This document shows, piece after piece, positions 62,626 to 64,000 of a stretch of 64,000 nt of DNA. Both the position numbers and the translations under genes were made by a program. The stretch spans positions 1 to 64,000 of the forward strand of contig JAEWSG010000005.1 in assembly GCA_023398495.1 (NCBI GenBank). The letters run 5' to 3'. Under the pieces are notes generated by a model, which saw nothing but the letters and a program-made list of their open reading frames with translations, searched no databases and was not told the origin of the DNA. The first letter of the stretch is position 1. The number at the start of each line of letters is the position of its first letter. This DNA is from Bacillota bacterium (GTDB taxonomy: Bacteria; Bacillota; Clostridia; Acetivibrionales; Acetivibrionaceae).

Positions 62626-63531
62626 TTATATCGCTCTATAGACTATATTGTATTTATTCACCAGTTCAACAGGCTTATATGAAAGCTTTGCCTTTCTTAG
62701 CCCTTCTAGTCCAAGATCCTGCTCCCTGTTAATATACATAAAGTTATTCCAGTTACTCTCACAAAATTGCTGGTTGATAAAGGTATAAAGTCCTCTGATA
62801 TCATCATTTGCCTTTTCTATGTGAATTACTACAGTATCCTCGTTGAGTGATTCTCCAACAGTGTATGCTTCAAATCTTCCGCTTACTTTTATTAAAGCAC
62901 CTTCATAACCAAGTGCCTTATAATTACGCAACACCTCGTTATTAGCAAGTTTTTCACAATACAGTCCTTTATGCAAGTCACAGCTTCTCCTCGCACACCA
63001 CTCTTCATTAATTCTTATGCATTCCTCCAACAAATCTTCCCTCAGTTTAACATATTCATATTCGTAATGTTTCTTAAAACTGTTTATGTGATTTTTCTTC
63101 CCGTGGTACTTCTTTCCTGCCAGACTTATAAGATCCTCTGTAAGATAAACATAGTCACTGCTGTCTCTGTCTAAAGTCACCTGTGCTTCATCCCTGATAA
63201 ATTTTTTAAACACACCGACCTCATCTTCAGTAGCCCGTTTAAATACCAATTGCCAGCCTTTTGCACCAAAGTATTCCTTTATTTGTTCAAATGCCTGTAT
63301 AAAGCCTTTTTCAGTATACTCTCCTATTGGAACAAATGCAAAAGGTTCAGCATTACCAGGAACTGAAATCAGGCATAACAACTCCCCTACCACTCCAAAC
63401 CTGAATTTATATGAATTACGCCACATGAAAATATTTGTAAAGTTTAATTCTGAAACCTGCGGTCTATGAGCTTTAATAAATTTGTCAAATATCTGCTTGT
63501 CGTCTATATTTATTTCCCTGAGCTCAAGCAT
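62626..63531 (-). CDS. DUF2156 / lysyl-phosphatidylglycerol-synthetase-like acyltransferase fold protein
   Basis: 301 aa. MLELREINIDDKQIFDKFIK, NFTNIFMWRNSYKFRFGV and KKNHINSFKKHYEYEYVKLR fit the GNAT-like DUF2156 pattern. A related bacterial protein domain transfers aminoacyl groups to lipids; the substrate here is unknown. The start is chosen from the GGAGG 7 nt before the ATG; a longer frame to 63633 is not supported. No membrane segment, unlike full MprF. Confidence 0.82.
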   Translation of the reverse strand: MLELREINIDDKQIFDKFIKAHRPQVSELNFTNIFMWRNSYKFRFGVVGELLCLISVPGNAEPFAFVPIGEYTEKGFIQAFEQIKEYFGAKGWQLVFKRATEDEVGVFKKFIRDEAQVTLDRDSSDYVYLTEDLISLAGKKYHGKKNHINSFKKHYEYEYVKLREDLLEECIRINEEWCARRSCDLHKGLYCEKLANNEVLRNYKALGYEGALIKVSGRFEAYTVGESLNEDTVVIHIEKANDDIRGLYTFINQQFCESNWNNFMYINREQDLGLEGLRKAKLSYKPVELVNKYNIVYRAI

Positions 63532-63562
63532 GTAAAAACCTCCTTGCAAAATAATACATATC

Positions 63563-63576
63563 GCAGCCGAAGCTGC
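63563..63576. terminator. short GCAGC/GCTGC hairpin with TTCG-type loop
   Basis: On the minus strand GCAGC-TTCG-GCTGC, the stable UUCG tetraloop form, in the gap between pfkA and the DUF2156 gene. It lacks a strong T run. Confidence 0.45.
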
Positions 63577-63580
63577 AATC

Positions 63581-63614
63581 AAGGTAGTAGGTTCTGCTGC
63601 GATAAATAGATGAA
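63581..63614. repeat. 34-bp dispersed repeat, copy 2
   Basis: Matches 23477-23510 at 30 of 34 positions. Confidence 0.6.
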
Positions 63615-63629
63615 CTATATCTTCTGATA

Positions 63630-64000
63630 TCAATCACCAAACCCAACCCCAAGGCTTTTAGCTATATTTACAAGTTCCCCTTTCGGGTCAACTGTTTTCA
63701 GAGCTCCAACCGCTTCTTCTATTGGAACCTCAGTAATACAGTTCCCTTTAAGACTAACCATCATATTAAACTTTTCCTGATTTATTAGTTCTACTGCATG
63801 AACTCCAAATCTCGTAGAAAGAATTCTATCATAAGGCACAGGAGCCCCTCCTCTTTGCAAATGCCCTAAAACAGTAACCCTTGACTCAATTCCCGTAATT
63901 TTTTCAATTTCCTCTGCAATTTTGTTTCCAACACCTCCAAGCCTCACAGGGTCAGGGCTGTCTTTGATAATTTTACTTATAACCATATCCCCTTCCACCG
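63630..64000 (-). CDS. pfkA: 6-phosphofructokinase, C-terminal part (cut by window edge)
   Basis: The last 122 or more residues of ATP-dependent PFK-1: VTVLGHLQRGGAPVPYDRIL is the fructose-6-phosphate-binding motif, followed by STRFGVHAVELI and the family-typical tail. The N-terminal half lies beyond the edge. It fits the local glycolytic grouping. Confidence 0.95.
   Translation of the reverse strand, partial: VEGDMVISKIIKDSPDPVRLGGVGNKIAEEIEKITGIESRVTVLGHLQRGGAPVPYDRILSTRFGVHAVELINQEKFNMMVSLKGNCITEVPIEEAVGALKTVDPKGELVNIAKSLGVGFGD

Overview
This window comes from a low-GC, spore-forming, Gram-positive anaerobe. It most resembles a cellulolytic clostridium of the Acetivibrio/Hungateiclostridium (Clostridium thermocellum) group. 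The main clues are a SigI/RsgI pair whose RsgI ends in a CBM42-like carbohydrate sensor, a membrane-anchored CBM3 protein, an L27 with the Firmicutes N-terminal extension next to its protease Prp, a GerMN lipoprotein, and many ferredoxin or radical-SAM enzymes. The species assignment is inference.

Layout. 1-7100: an unidentified left edge, a membrane-protein gene flanked by a 52-bp direct repeat, an ankyrin lipoprotein-like protein, a YtrA-type GntR/ABC operon with a very clear operator, a rhomboid-like membrane protein that seems to lack its catalytic residues, and tRNA-Gly/tRNA-Arg. 7100-9680: a nested mobile region, with an intact IS30-family element inside a decayed 2.5-kb element bounded by a 13-bp direct repeat. 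9680-20720 (minus strand): rdgB, rph, a GerMN lipoprotein, galE, a large multi-AMIN amidase, an orphan pilM and ruvCAB. 20865-23474 (plus): argGH. 23679-32070: surface and envelope genes (subtilase, deacetylase, LTA-synthase-like), a degenerate receiver, a QueG-like iron-sulfur protein and a DUF4364 gene. 32216-39578 (minus): a translation and RNA cluster (yhbY, obgE, rpmA, prp, rplU with its leader and promoter, rng, and two radical-SAM-related genes). 39867-49260: DUF3048, DUF1292, ruvX, an aldo/keto reductase, ireB, mtaB, a Crh-like HPr, DUF523, rnr and an HD-domain gene. 49711-64000: secG, eno, gpmI, tpiA, pgk, gapA and the end of pfkA, that is, lower glycolysis, interrupted by the CBM3 protein, a DUF4349 lipoprotein, a GtrA-like protein and sigI-rsgI.

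The most unusual content is intergenic. At least three families of short dispersed repeats (called A, B and C here) recur through the window. A and C each fold as two consecutive hairpins, and B contains one long stem. In family A, paired substitutions preserve the stems (copies at 17014 and 39743), so structure seems to be selected. A fourth family (D) is a roughly 170-200-bp long-hairpin, MITE-like element. Its copy at 54089-54287 is flanked by a 9-bp direct repeat and has GGGTGTAT/ATACACCC ends. These repeats are concentrated around the cell-surface and SigI/RsgI insertion between eno and gpmI and around the IS30 region.

Functionally, the window joins core housekeeping modules (glycolysis, Holliday-junction processing, arginine synthesis, tRNA modification, 50S assembly) to an accessory layer that senses and binds plant polysaccharides at the cell surface.
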